A DNA stretch of 64,000 nucleotides from contig CP159373.1 of assembly GCA_032595685.2 (NCBI GenBank), positions 1,323,001-1,387,000 of the forward strand, written 5' to 3'. The stretch's first letter is position 1. The number at the start of each line of letters is the position of its first letter. A model generated the notes under the pieces. It worked only from the letters and a program-made list of their open reading frames with translations, ran no database searches and was not told where the DNA came from. Below are positions 38,057 through 46,024 of this stretch, piece after piece. The position numbers were made by a program, and so were the translations under genes. This stretch comes from Candidatus Electrothrix aestuarii. Lineage in GTDB: Bacteria > Desulfobacterota > Desulfobulbia > Desulfobulbales > Desulfobulbaceae.

Positions 38057-38277
38057 ATGTACTCCTTGAAATCGTCCGGGGTTTGATCGAAGTCATCGGC
38101 CATACGAATCAGGCCCTTTGCGCTGCCGAACTGGCGCTTCTTGGCCGGTTTTTTCCGCACAGCCACCAGCCTGATAACGGGCATACCTTCCTGAGTAATG
38201 GTGATGTCACTGCCCGCAACCGTTTTTTTAAGCAGGTCGGCAAAGCAGGTCTCCGCCTTCTTGATATCTATGTTCAT
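38053..38277 (-). CDS. vapB: Phd/YefM-type antitoxin, second copy
   Basis: 74 aa, identical in protein sequence to the copy at 29051 as far as I can compare. Overlaps vapC by four bases. Longer in-frame extension to 38430 crosses the promoter and is not used. Confidence 0.86.
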   Translation of the reverse strand: MNIDIKKAETCFADLLKKTVAGSDITITQEGMPVIRLVAVRKKPAKKRQFGSAKGLIRMADDFDQTPDDFKEYM

Positions 38278-38320
38278 ACTGCCTCCAACCGGATTCTTCC
38301 TTGTTCCATCGCCTGTGCTG

Positions 38321-38349
38321 ATTGTACTCAGTGCGTTACGTTTTATCAA
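38321..38349 (-). promoter_or_regulatory. Promoter of the second vapBC pair
   Basis: Minus strand TTGATA-N17-TACAAT, as for the first copy; upstream sequence diverges at once after the -35 box. Confidence 0.7.
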
Positions 38350-38452
38350 GGGGTTATCTCGGAAGGGGTATATCTTTGCCTTGGCATTTCCTTTCCGTTC
38401 GGTTCGATACTTTCCTTTAAAGATGAACAACTATTCAACAAGGAGGAGTATG

Positions 38453-38722
38453 ATGAACAGGCAACGATCAAGGCCGATACTGGCAGTGTTTCTATTGGCA
38501 ACAGCATTTTTGCCGTACCAGATGCAGGCGGCCACTGATTCGCCTACAGGGCTGAAGCTGTTGGCCTCAGACAAGGATGATCGTAATAATTTTGGCTACT
38601 CGGTGTCTATCAGCAACGATACGGCTCTCGTCGGCTCAAAGTCAGCATGCTGGTACCTGGCGAGTCAGCATGCTGGTACCTGGCGAGTCAGCATGCTGGT
38701 ACTTGGCGAGTCAGCATGCTGA
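38453..38722 (+). pseudogene. Truncated FG-GAP repeat protein
   Basis: Signal peptide (cleaved after M-Q-A), then K-L-L-A-S-D-K-D-D-R-N-N-F-G-Y-S-V-S-I-S, the start of an FG-GAP beta-propeller blade. After A-L-V-G-S the frame runs into the 23-bp tandem repeat and ends. AGGAGG upstream is intact, so a short secreted peptide could still be made. Full-length relatives have several blades. Confidence 0.65.
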
Positions 38723-38755
38723 TACCTGGGGTGTCAGCATGCTGGTACCGGGGGA
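38641..38755. repeat. Five-unit 23-bp tandem repeat
   Basis: Units GTCAGCATGCTGGTACCTGG plus 3 bases, nearly perfect, at exact 23-bp spacing, with a partial sixth unit. It interrupts the FG-GAP gene. Confidence 0.85.
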
Positions 38756-38904
38756 GTCAGCAAGGTGACTCCCTTCCTGCCGCTCCCCCGATGTTTCCCG
38801 TGAACCAATCCCACAAGGCGGACATACCCTTGCGGTGTGGAGAAGGCCGCGCCTCCAGCGAGAATCCACCTGTCCTCACCCGTTTCGCCCCGTAGGCACG
38901 GGAA

Positions 38905-39047
38905 ATATGCCTGGTGAAATGAGCTCTTCACCTCATTGTGCAGGCTGGTCATAATATGCTAAGTAACACGAAATATAAAAATGTGTGATATGTAGGGTCG
39001 CCTACCAGGCTACACCTCGTCAGCATCAGACAACTCGGGAGTTACTT
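38905..39047 (+). promoter_or_regulatory. Nickel-type promoter and operator (copy L4)
   Basis: Upstream box (GAAATGAGCTCTTCACCTCA), TCATTG-N16-TATGCT, then GTAACAC-N13-GTGTGAT at 38963-38989. Here there is no long leader: the NikL-like start follows within 60 bases, which indicates that the palindrome belongs to the promoter rather than to the leader structure. Confidence 0.6.
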
Positions 39048-39662
39048 ATGCGCAACAACATCCTTTTCTCTTTAACCATCCTTTCCGCAATACTCTTCCT
39101 TTCCCCAAATACCACCCTGGCCCATAAGGTGCGGGTTTTCGCCTATGGAGAAGGGAATGCCATTGTCGGGGAAACTGCCTTTAGCGGCGGACGCAAGCCC
39201 AAGAACGCTGACATCATCGTGGAGGATGCAGCCAGTGGCAAGCAATTATTCTCCAGCCGTACCGATGAGCAAGGCCTGTTCCGTTTTACTATTCCTAATG
39301 AAGCGCAAAATAAGCACCTGGACCTGCGGATTATTGTTCAGGCAGGCGACGGGCATCGGGGAGAATGGCTGCTGGAGGCGGCTGATTACCTCAGCGCAGC
39401 TCCAGAGACGCCCATAGTCCCAGCCGCAACTCCTGCTGCTGGGGCGGAAACCAGCATCCCCCTTCAGCAGATGCAGCAGGTTATGCAGGAGACCATCGAC
39501 AGGGAGCTCGCCCCGGTCAAGCGTATGCTGGCCCAGTCCAGCGAGCATGGGCCAACCCTTCAGGATATCCTTGGCGGCATCGGCTATATCCTGGGGCTGG
39601 CAGGCATCGCAGCCTATTTCAAGGCACAGCAGAAGAATAAGGGGATGCTCACAGAATGCTGA
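39048..39662 (+). CDS. NikL-like nickel-transport accessory protein
   Basis: 204 aa from the ATG at 39048 (GGGAG upstream). Signal peptide ending T-L-A, so the mature protein starts H-K-V-R-V-F-A-Y-G-E-G, then F-S-G-G-R-K-P-K-N-A and D-E-Q-G-L-F-R-F-T-I-P. These features match the NikL component seen with ECF-type nickel transporters, in which an exposed N-terminal His is thought to bind metal. A C-terminal helix (about 170-190) anchors it. No NikMNO genes are nearby; instead a TonB receptor follows. Confidence 0.75.
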   Translation: MRNNILFSLTILSAILFLSPNTTLAHKVRVFAYGEGNAIVGETAFSGGRKPKNADIIVEDAASGKQLFSSRTDEQGLFRFTIPNEAQNKHLDLRIIVQAGDGHRGEWLLEAADYLSAAPETPIVPAATPAAGAETSIPLQQMQQVMQETIDRELAPVKRMLAQSSEHGPTLQDILGGIGYILGLAGIAAYFKAQQKNKGMLTEC

Positions 39663-39889
39663 ATTTCTCCCCGAAGCTGCATATATTCATCTCTCTGCGC
39701 TGGCACTCTGTGTATAAGGCTCCAGTATGCCGGTCCTGAGGTGAACACCCCATCTCCGCAGCCGAGGGGAGAATCTTTGTTCTCCCACCCTTTTGCTCTC
39801 AATGACAATATCTATGGAATCGTTCCCTGCTTCCTGGCAGGAATTCCTTATTCTCTTACTCTCTTAACCTTTTAACGCGACAAGAAAAC

Positions 39890-41953
39890 ATGCATCACGC
39901 TCCATTCAGAAAAAAGATCCTCAGCACCCTGGCCCTGACAGCAACGGTCCTGCCTCATACAGTCCTGCCCCATAGCGTGCAGGCCGCATCCTCTCCTGAT
40001 AATGATCAGGTCATTCTTATGGATGAAATCACTGTCAAGGGCGAGGCAATTACCCCGGCTGATCAGCCGGGCACCGTCAATATGGTGGACATGGATGAGA
40101 TCCAGGAAGTCAAGCTATCCCAGCCGGAAGAAATCCTGGAAGAGATCCCAGGTATTGAGATCCATCGTTACGGCATGGGCGGGGTGGCTAATGAATTTGC
40201 CATTCGCGGTTTTCAGAATGCCGGGCACGGCGGTGATGCCGCCATTGCGGTTGACGGTATTCTTCTCAATGAGGGGGAATCCCATGCTGATGGCTATGCG
40301 GATATGAACGTGATTATCCCGCTGGAATTGGACCGGGTGGAGGTCTTTAAGGGGCCGTCCTCGCCGCTGTTCGGTAATTTCGCCAGAGGCGGGGCCATCT
40401 CCTTTCATACCCGCAAGAGCGGAGAATATAATACCGTGCAGACCACCGCAGGTTCCTATGAATCATATGATTTCCAGCATGTCTTTGGTCATGCCCTCAG
40501 CGACAGCCTGCAACTGAACACCGCCCTTCAGTATTCCTCCACAGGAGGGTATCAGGACAACTCTTCCTGGCTGCGCGGCAACTTCAGCGGGCGGCTGGGC
40601 TGGCAGGCCACCCCAGAGCTGGATGCCGCGTTCTCGGTTCGAGTCCATGCCTCAGAATGGGATGCCCCCGGCTATATCCCCAAGTATCAGTTTGATGATG
40701 AGGAAGCTGCCCGTCACCAGGCGGTCAATGCTGAGGATGACGGCGGCGATAAGGCCTTTACCACGGAACGCCTTGACCTGGGCTATAACCTGAGCGGGGA
40801 CCGGCGCGTCCTGGCCTGGGCATACTCCACCCAACAGGATTTCACCCGCTTTGCCAAATTCGGCTATGATCCGGGTGGACAGACCGAGCGCTTCTATGAT
40901 CGCATGGTCTACGGCACCGGAACCAGCTATAACTTCAGCGAAAACCTTGGGGATCGGGAACTGAAAGGGGTTGCCGGGATTGAGTACCTGCACGAAGCCA
41001 CGGAATGGGCCCGCTATAATACCGAGAACCGGGTCCGCAGCGAGCAAACCCAGGACCGGGATTTCACCATCAATACCCTTTCCCTGTTCGGTCAGGCAGA
41101 TTACGACCTCCACCCGCTCTTCAAGCCTTGGTTGGGGCTGCGCTACGATACCTTTTCCGGGGATTATGAGAATAACGATCCCGGTTCCACGCCATCGACC
41201 TCGGACATGAACGATTATGATCATCTGAGTCCGAAGATCGGTTTCCTCAGCAGCTTACACGAGACCCTGGACTTCCGGGCCAGCTACACCCAGGGCTTTG
41301 CTCTGCCCTCGGATGTGCTCAAGTATAATTCCGCTGCCGGGGACACCGCCACCACGGTGCATCAATACGAGACCGGGTTACTCTTTGAGCCCAGCGAGCT
41401 GCTCACGGCTGATCTGGCCCTGTTCCTGATTGATACCGAGGATGAGATTCAGGAATACCCCTCCGGTTCCGGCATCTATGTCAATCTGGGAGAGACTCGG
41501 CGGGAAGGGTTGGAGCTGTCCGCGACCCTGCGTCCGGGCATCCCCGGCTTTGAGCTGTTCGGGGATATCACCCTGATCAACACCGAGATCACCAGCAACC
41601 CGGATCCCACAATGGTGGGCAAGGGGGTCACCGGGGTGCCCGAGTACACCACTAACCTGGGCCTGCGCTATCACGCAGCTTCCGGCTTCAGCGGCAGGAT
41701 GAAGTGGCGCCATGTGGACAGCTATTATATTGACGGGGCCAACACCATCTCATACGAGGGCTATGATGTGACCGATGCCTCGCTGGGCTATGGGGGAATC
41801 ACCGAGAATGGTACAGGCTGGCAGATTAACCTGGATGTGGATAACCTCTTTGATGAGCATTACAGCCAGGCGGCCTGGAGCGGTTATGATACGATAAACT
41901 ATGCGGTCAGTCCGGGACAGGCGTTCTGGTTGCGCTTTACTTTGGATATGTAA
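39890..41953 (+). CDS. TonB-dependent receptor (nickel-type context), first
   Basis: 687 aa. Signal peptide (cleaved after V-Q-A), TonB-box-like D-E-I-T-V-K-G, plug domain with E-I-P-G-I-E-I and F-A-I-R-G-F, and V-E-V-F-K-G-P-S-S-P-L-F-G, then a beta barrel ending in W-L-R-F-T-L-D-M. A histidine-bearing plug segment N-A-G-H-G-G-D resembles S-H-G-N-H in the receptor at 49352. It imports a ligand across the outer membrane using TonB; nickel complexes are inferred from NikL next door. Confidence 0.92.
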   Translation: MHHAPFRKKILSTLALTATVLPHTVLPHSVQAASSPDNDQVILMDEITVKGEAITPADQPGTVNMVDMDEIQEVKLSQPEEILEEIPGIEIHRYGMGGVANEFAIRGFQNAGHGGDAAIAVDGILLNEGESHADGYADMNVIIPLELDRVEVFKGPSSPLFGNFARGGAISFHTRKSGEYNTVQTTAGSYESYDFQHVFGHALSDSLQLNTALQYSSTGGYQDNSSWLRGNFSGRLGWQATPELDAAFSVRVHASEWDAPGYIPKYQFDDEEAARHQAVNAEDDGGDKAFTTERLDLGYNLSGDRRVLAWAYSTQQDFTRFAKFGYDPGGQTERFYDRMVYGTGTSYNFSENLGDRELKGVAGIEYLHEATEWARYNTENRVRSEQTQDRDFTINTLSLFGQADYDLHPLFKPWLGLRYDTFSGDYENNDPGSTPSTSDMNDYDHLSPKIGFLSSLHETLDFRASYTQGFALPSDVLKYNSAAGDTATTVHQYETGLLFEPSELLTADLALFLIDTEDEIQEYPSGSGIYVNLGETRREGLELSATLRPGIPGFELFGDITLINTEITSNPDPTMVGKGVTGVPEYTTNLGLRYHAASGFSGRMKWRHVDSYYIDGANTISYEGYDVTDASLGYGGITENGTGWQINLDVDNLFDEHYSQAAWSGYDTINYAVSPGQAFWLRFTLDM

Positions 41954-41957
41954 GAAG

Positions 41958-42026
41958 GGTTGATCCTGACGAGCGTCAGCGTTTGATCCTGACGAGTGTC
42001 ATCGTTTGATCCTGAGCATGGTCAGC
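41958..42026. repeat. Three-unit 23-bp tandem repeat
   Basis: GTTTGATCCTGACGAGTGTC plus 3 bases, three units at 23-bp spacing, starting four bases after the receptor stop. Confidence 0.75.
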
Positions 42027-42029
42027 AGG

Positions 42030-42480
42030 AGTCCGGGGTGTTACCCCGGCCTGATTATATATTGCCCTTTCAGGGCATCAGTGCCGGTGTCCATCGCATT
42101 CCGATTATACAAGCGATACAATGCCCTGAAGGGGCTGTATATATCAGCTCAGGGTAACACCCTGAGCACCCTGACCGCCCTGTCATCCTTCTGTTACGCC
42201 AGGCACGGCACAGGATACCAGCTCGGGCAGGGAGCAGCAAGGTCGTATAACGGCAGGTGCTCAGTGCCCCGCGATAAATCACGGGGCTATTACCGGCTGT
42301 CCCTCCGGGACAAGGAAGGAAGACCGTCCCGGAGGGACGCAACGAACATAGCCCAGGGTTTTAACCCTGGGGCATCAAAGGTACGCAAACCAGAGGTCGC
42401 ACTCTGCCCGGCTGCCACCTCTTTCCCCCTGCCTCCGGCATTCCTTTTCCCGGCCTTATACTTTTCCCGCCAGCACAATA
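42030..42480. repeat. Intergenic cluster of palindromic repeats
   Basis: No gene supported in 42027-42591. It holds the repeat shared with 30207-30277 (42181-42250), a hairpin CCCCGCGATAAATCACGGGG (also at 45513 and inverted at 57805), GTCCCTCCGGGAC paired with GTCCCGGAGGGAC, and CCCAGGGTTTTAACCCTGGG. Typical of REP-type clusters. Confidence 0.55.
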
Positions 42481-42591
42481 AAGTCTTTGACAAGACAAAA
42501 ACCTGGAACTACCTTACTACAGTGCGGTGCGCATCCTGTCGGTTCAGGATTCCCTTTATCATCTCAACAGAAATCAGCAAGAGAGAACGCT

Positions 42592-45357
42592 ATGCAGGAG
42601 AAGAATATCAGCAGTGAACAGGATTCCAGCAGACTCTGGTATCAGATGGACGAGGCTGCGGTGCTGGAAGCATTAGCCACCAGCCGTTCCGGTCTGTCCC
42701 CGGAAACAGCAAGGGAACGGCAGCAGCAGTTCGGCGTGAACGAGCTGGAGTTCAAAAAGACCCCGGCATGGGTGCGGTTTCTCCGCCAGTTTAACGATCC
42801 CATGGTCATTATCCTCCTGATCACGGCAATCATCACCGGTGTATTGACCGCGTTCGGTCATCATATGTTACCTGACACCCTGGTGATCGCAGGGGTGGTG
42901 GTGATGAACTCAATCCTGGGCTTTGTCCAGGAGGGCAAGGCTGAAGGTGCCCTGGATGCCCTGCGTAACATGATGGTCCAGGAATGTCTGGTGGTGCGGG
43001 CGGGAAACCAGCAGATGATCGCGGCCCGTGACCTGGTGCCGGGTGATATCGTGGTGCTGGAAGGAGGGAACAAGATCCCGGCGGATGTCCGCTTTATTGA
43101 GACCAATAACGCCCACATCGACGAGTCCTCCCTGACCGGCGAGTCCGTGCCGGTGCAGAAGTCCACCGAGCCTCTGCAGGGCGGCCCGGACCTAGTCCCC
43201 GGTGATCAGCGCAATATGGGTTTCTCCGGTACCTATCTCACGCAGGGATCGGCCCTGACCGTGGTGGTCGCTATCGGAACGGAGACGGTGTTCGGCAAGA
43301 TTGCCGGTCTGGTCCAGGCTGCCGACTCCGGCGTAACGCCCCTGCAGAAGAAAATGCAGGAGTTCGTGCATACTCTCATCATCGCGATCCTGATCGTCGG
43401 TGGGCTTAATTTTCTCCTCGGGATATATCTGGGCTATGAGATGAGCTACAGTTTTCTCGGTGCGGTGTCCCTGGTCGTGGCATCCATTCCCGAGATGCTG
43501 CCCGCCCTGGTGACCTCGATTCTGGCCCTGTCCTGCACAGTCATGGCCGGACGCAAGGCCCTGATCAGAAAACTGCCTGCTGCGGAAACTCTGGGTGCCA
43601 CCTCGGTCATCTGTTCCGATAAGACCGGTACGCTGACAGAGAACCGTATGACTGTGACCCGCATCTTCGCCGGCGGGCAGGTCTACAGCGTGACCGGCAG
43701 TGGTGAAGCGATTGAAGGCAAGTTTCTCCTGGAGAACGAGGCCCAGGATGTCCATGCCCATCCTGCATTATTACAAACCCTCTATACCGGCTTCTATTGC
43801 AATAACGCCTCCCTGACTGTGCATGGGCCTGCTACCGGTGACCCCACCGAGATCGCGCTGCGTGTCTCCGGTGCCAAAGCCGAGCTGATGGTGGAGAGCG
43901 TCCACCGCTGTACGGAAATTCCCTTTGACAGCTCGACCAAGTATATGGCGGTGTTGGTCAAAGACCGGGAACAGCCCTATATCCTGGTCAAGGGCGCACC
44001 GGAGATGGTTGTTTCCATGTGCGCAACCCAGCTGAATGAAAAGGGGGAACAGGAACCCATTGATCGGGAGCAGGTACTGGCAGCGGCAAAGGATTTTGCC
44101 GGTGATGCCTTGCGTACCCTGGCCTTTGCCATCCTGCCGGTGACATCAGACTGTAATGACCTCAGCCATGATCAGCTTGAGGGGCTCTGTCTGGCAGGCC
44201 TGCAGGGCATGATTGATCCGCCCAAACAGTCCGCCATTGAAGCGGTTGCCCAATGCAAACAGGCGGGTATCCGTACAGTGATGATTACCGGAGATCATCC
44301 GGATACTGCTCAGGCCGTGGCACGACAGCTGGGCATTGCTGCCGATCATGCCATGACCGGTACAGAGTTGACAGGCTTAAGCGATGAGGAACTGTTTCAG
44401 GTGGTCGAAAAGGTATCCGTGTTTGCCCGGGTGGCACCGGAACATAAACAGCGGATTGCAGAAAGTCTGCAAAGCCACGATCTGGTGGTGGCCATGACCG
44501 GAGACGGCGTTAACGATGCACCGGCACTCAAGGCGGCGGATATCGGGATTGCGATGGGTATCAGTGGCACGGAGGTAGCCAAGGAAGCCTCTGATATGGT
44601 GTTGGCGGACGATAACTTCGCCACCATTGTCGCGGCGGTGGAAGAGGGGCGTCACGCCTGGAATAACCTGCGCAAGGCGATTCTCTATACCCTGCCCACT
44701 AATGCGGCCCAGGCATTGCTGATCATCGGCGCCATATTCATGGCCTCGTTTATTCCGTTGTTCTCAATACGCTTTGTCCTTGAACCGGTCCAGATTCTCT
44801 GGGTCAACCTGCTTGATTCCGTCCTGCTGACCATGCCTCTGATGATGGAAGCAAAGGAGAAGGGCCTGTTACAATCTCCGCCGCGCAGTTCCCACGTCCG
44901 TATTATTGACGCCTTGTTTTTGCGACGTGTTGTCTTTCTCGGACTGGCGATTTCCCTGCCCGGTTTCTGGATCTACCACCATTTCGGTGCAGCAGCCGTG
45001 GTCGATGGCCAGCTGGTTGATCCCCTCCTCCTGACCCAGGCGCAAACCGCTGCCTTCTGGGCGATCCTGTTTGCCCACTTCGGCTATGTTATTTCCGCCC
45101 GTTCCGTGGATGCCTCGGTCTTCACCTTCAATCCCCTGGGCAATCGCTGGCTGCTGGCCGGTATTGCCCTCAGTATCATGATTCGCTTTATTCCCACCGC
45201 TATACCTGCGGCGGCATCCTTATTCAGGACCGCGCCGTTTCCTGCCGAGTGGTGGCCGCTGATCCTGGTCTGCTTTTTCCCCAGCCTGATCATGATTGAA
45301 CTGGATAAGCTTCTGGGAAAAATGGGGGTTTTTCGGCTTGCTCGTGGAGCGAGGTAA
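42592..45357 (+). CDS. P-type cation ATPase (P2/P3-like)
   Basis: 921 aa from the ATG at 42592. N-terminal cation-ATPase domain, phosphorylation motif C-S-D-K-T-G-T-L-T-E-N with D343, actuator motif L-T-G-E-S, hinge T-G-D-G-V-N-D-A-P-A-L-K. Domain order matches Ca2+/Mg2+-type pumps of about 900 aa. The M4 motif is P-E-M-L-P-A, as in MgtA-like pumps, rather than P-E-G-L-P of SERCA-type pumps, so the transported ion is uncertain (Ca2+, Mg2+ or another divalent metal). Lies between two TonB receptors. Confidence 0.88.
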   Translation: MQEKNISSEQDSSRLWYQMDEAAVLEALATSRSGLSPETARERQQQFGVNELEFKKTPAWVRFLRQFNDPMVIILLITAIITGVLTAFGHHMLPDTLVIAGVVVMNSILGFVQEGKAEGALDALRNMMVQECLVVRAGNQQMIAARDLVPGDIVVLEGGNKIPADVRFIETNNAHIDESSLTGESVPVQKSTEPLQGGPDLVPGDQRNMGFSGTYLTQGSALTVVVAIGTETVFGKIAGLVQAADSGVTPLQKKMQEFVHTLIIAILIVGGLNFLLGIYLGYEMSYSFLGAVSLVVASIPEMLPALVTSILALSCTVMAGRKALIRKLPAAETLGATSVICSDKTGTLTENRMTVTRIFAGGQVYSVTGSGEAIEGKFLLENEAQDVHAHPALLQTLYTGFYCNNASLTVHGPATGDPTEIALRVSGAKAELMVESVHRCTEIPFDSSTKYMAVLVKDREQPYILVKGAPEMVVSMCATQLNEKGEQEPIDREQVLAAAKDFAGDALRTLAFAILPVTSDCNDLSHDQLEGLCLAGLQGMIDPPKQSAIEAVAQCKQAGIRTVMITGDHPDTAQAVARQLGIAADHAMTGTELTGLSDEELFQVVEKVSVFARVAPEHKQRIAESLQSHDLVVAMTGDGVNDAPALKAADIGIAMGISGTEVAKEASDMVLADDNFATIVAAVEEGRHAWNNLRKAILYTLPTNAAQALLIIGAIFMASFIPLFSIRFVLEPVQILWVNLLDSVLLTMPLMMEAKEKGLLQSPPRSSHVRIIDALFLRRVVFLGLAISLPGFWIYHHFGAAAVVDGQLVDPLLLTQAQTAAFWAILFAHFGYVISARSVDASVFTFNPLGNRWLLAGIALSIMIRFIPTAIPAAASLFRTAPFPAEWWPLILVCFFPSLIMIELDKLLGKMGVFRLARGAR

Positions 45358-45539
45358 CACTATCCAGTTTCGGGTGAGTGATAAAAAAATCCTGATCTTT
45401 GGATATAATCTTTGGATATGTAGATGGGGGAGGGGGCGCGGATGCCCCTTCTCGTTCCAGGACGTTATTTCCAGTGCAGTGTCAGGAATCTTCCCAGCCT
45501 CCGCATTCATGCCCCGCGATAAATCACGGGGCTTTGTCT

Positions 45540-46024
45540 CCCCTTCTCCTCCTCCCCCCCCCACCCTTCCGGGCAATCCACCCGACAAAATGAGCTTTCC
45601 GCCTTATTGTGCAGGCAGTTCAACCTATGGTAAAAGGTAACACGAAATTAGCGAATGTGTTACCTTGATGCTTCTCCCTTATAAAGCACAAGGAGGTCTC
45701 CTCAACAACCTTCTTCAATACCTTGCTGCTTTCTTCTCTGCTGGCACTGTCCCTTGGTTTGGACTTCTTCCTCCCTGGCCAGGGACAGAGCCGGTGCTTT
45801 GAAAAATCTTATTGATCATTCGGACAACCAGGCACAAAAACTCCCCCGAAAAGCCTTGGTAATCATATATGCAACAGTATGGTTGCTGTGCATGATTGTA
45901 TTTACCTGAGGATGCATCCTGTGCAGAAAAATATCAGGCAGTAAATAGGCTGGCGAGGAATCTTCGCCAGCGAAAAAGTATAACGTATAAAGCATATAAC
46001 TCATAAGAAAAGAAAGAAGAACAG
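45540..46024 (+). promoter_or_regulatory. Nickel-type promoter, operator and structured leader (copy L5)
   Basis: TTATTG-N16-TATGGT, then GTAACAC-N13-GTGTTAC (45637-45663) inside a 10-bp arm AAGGTAACAC/GTGTTACCTT. Leader hairpin 45747-45788 with loop ACTTCTTCCT. It precedes the TonB receptor at 46025. The last 200 bases carry no further signal that I can name. Confidence 0.65.

Noticed and set aside
42006-42617. Open frame of 203 codons between the receptor and the P-type ATPase
   Set aside because: It runs through tandem and palindromic repeats and has no family features.
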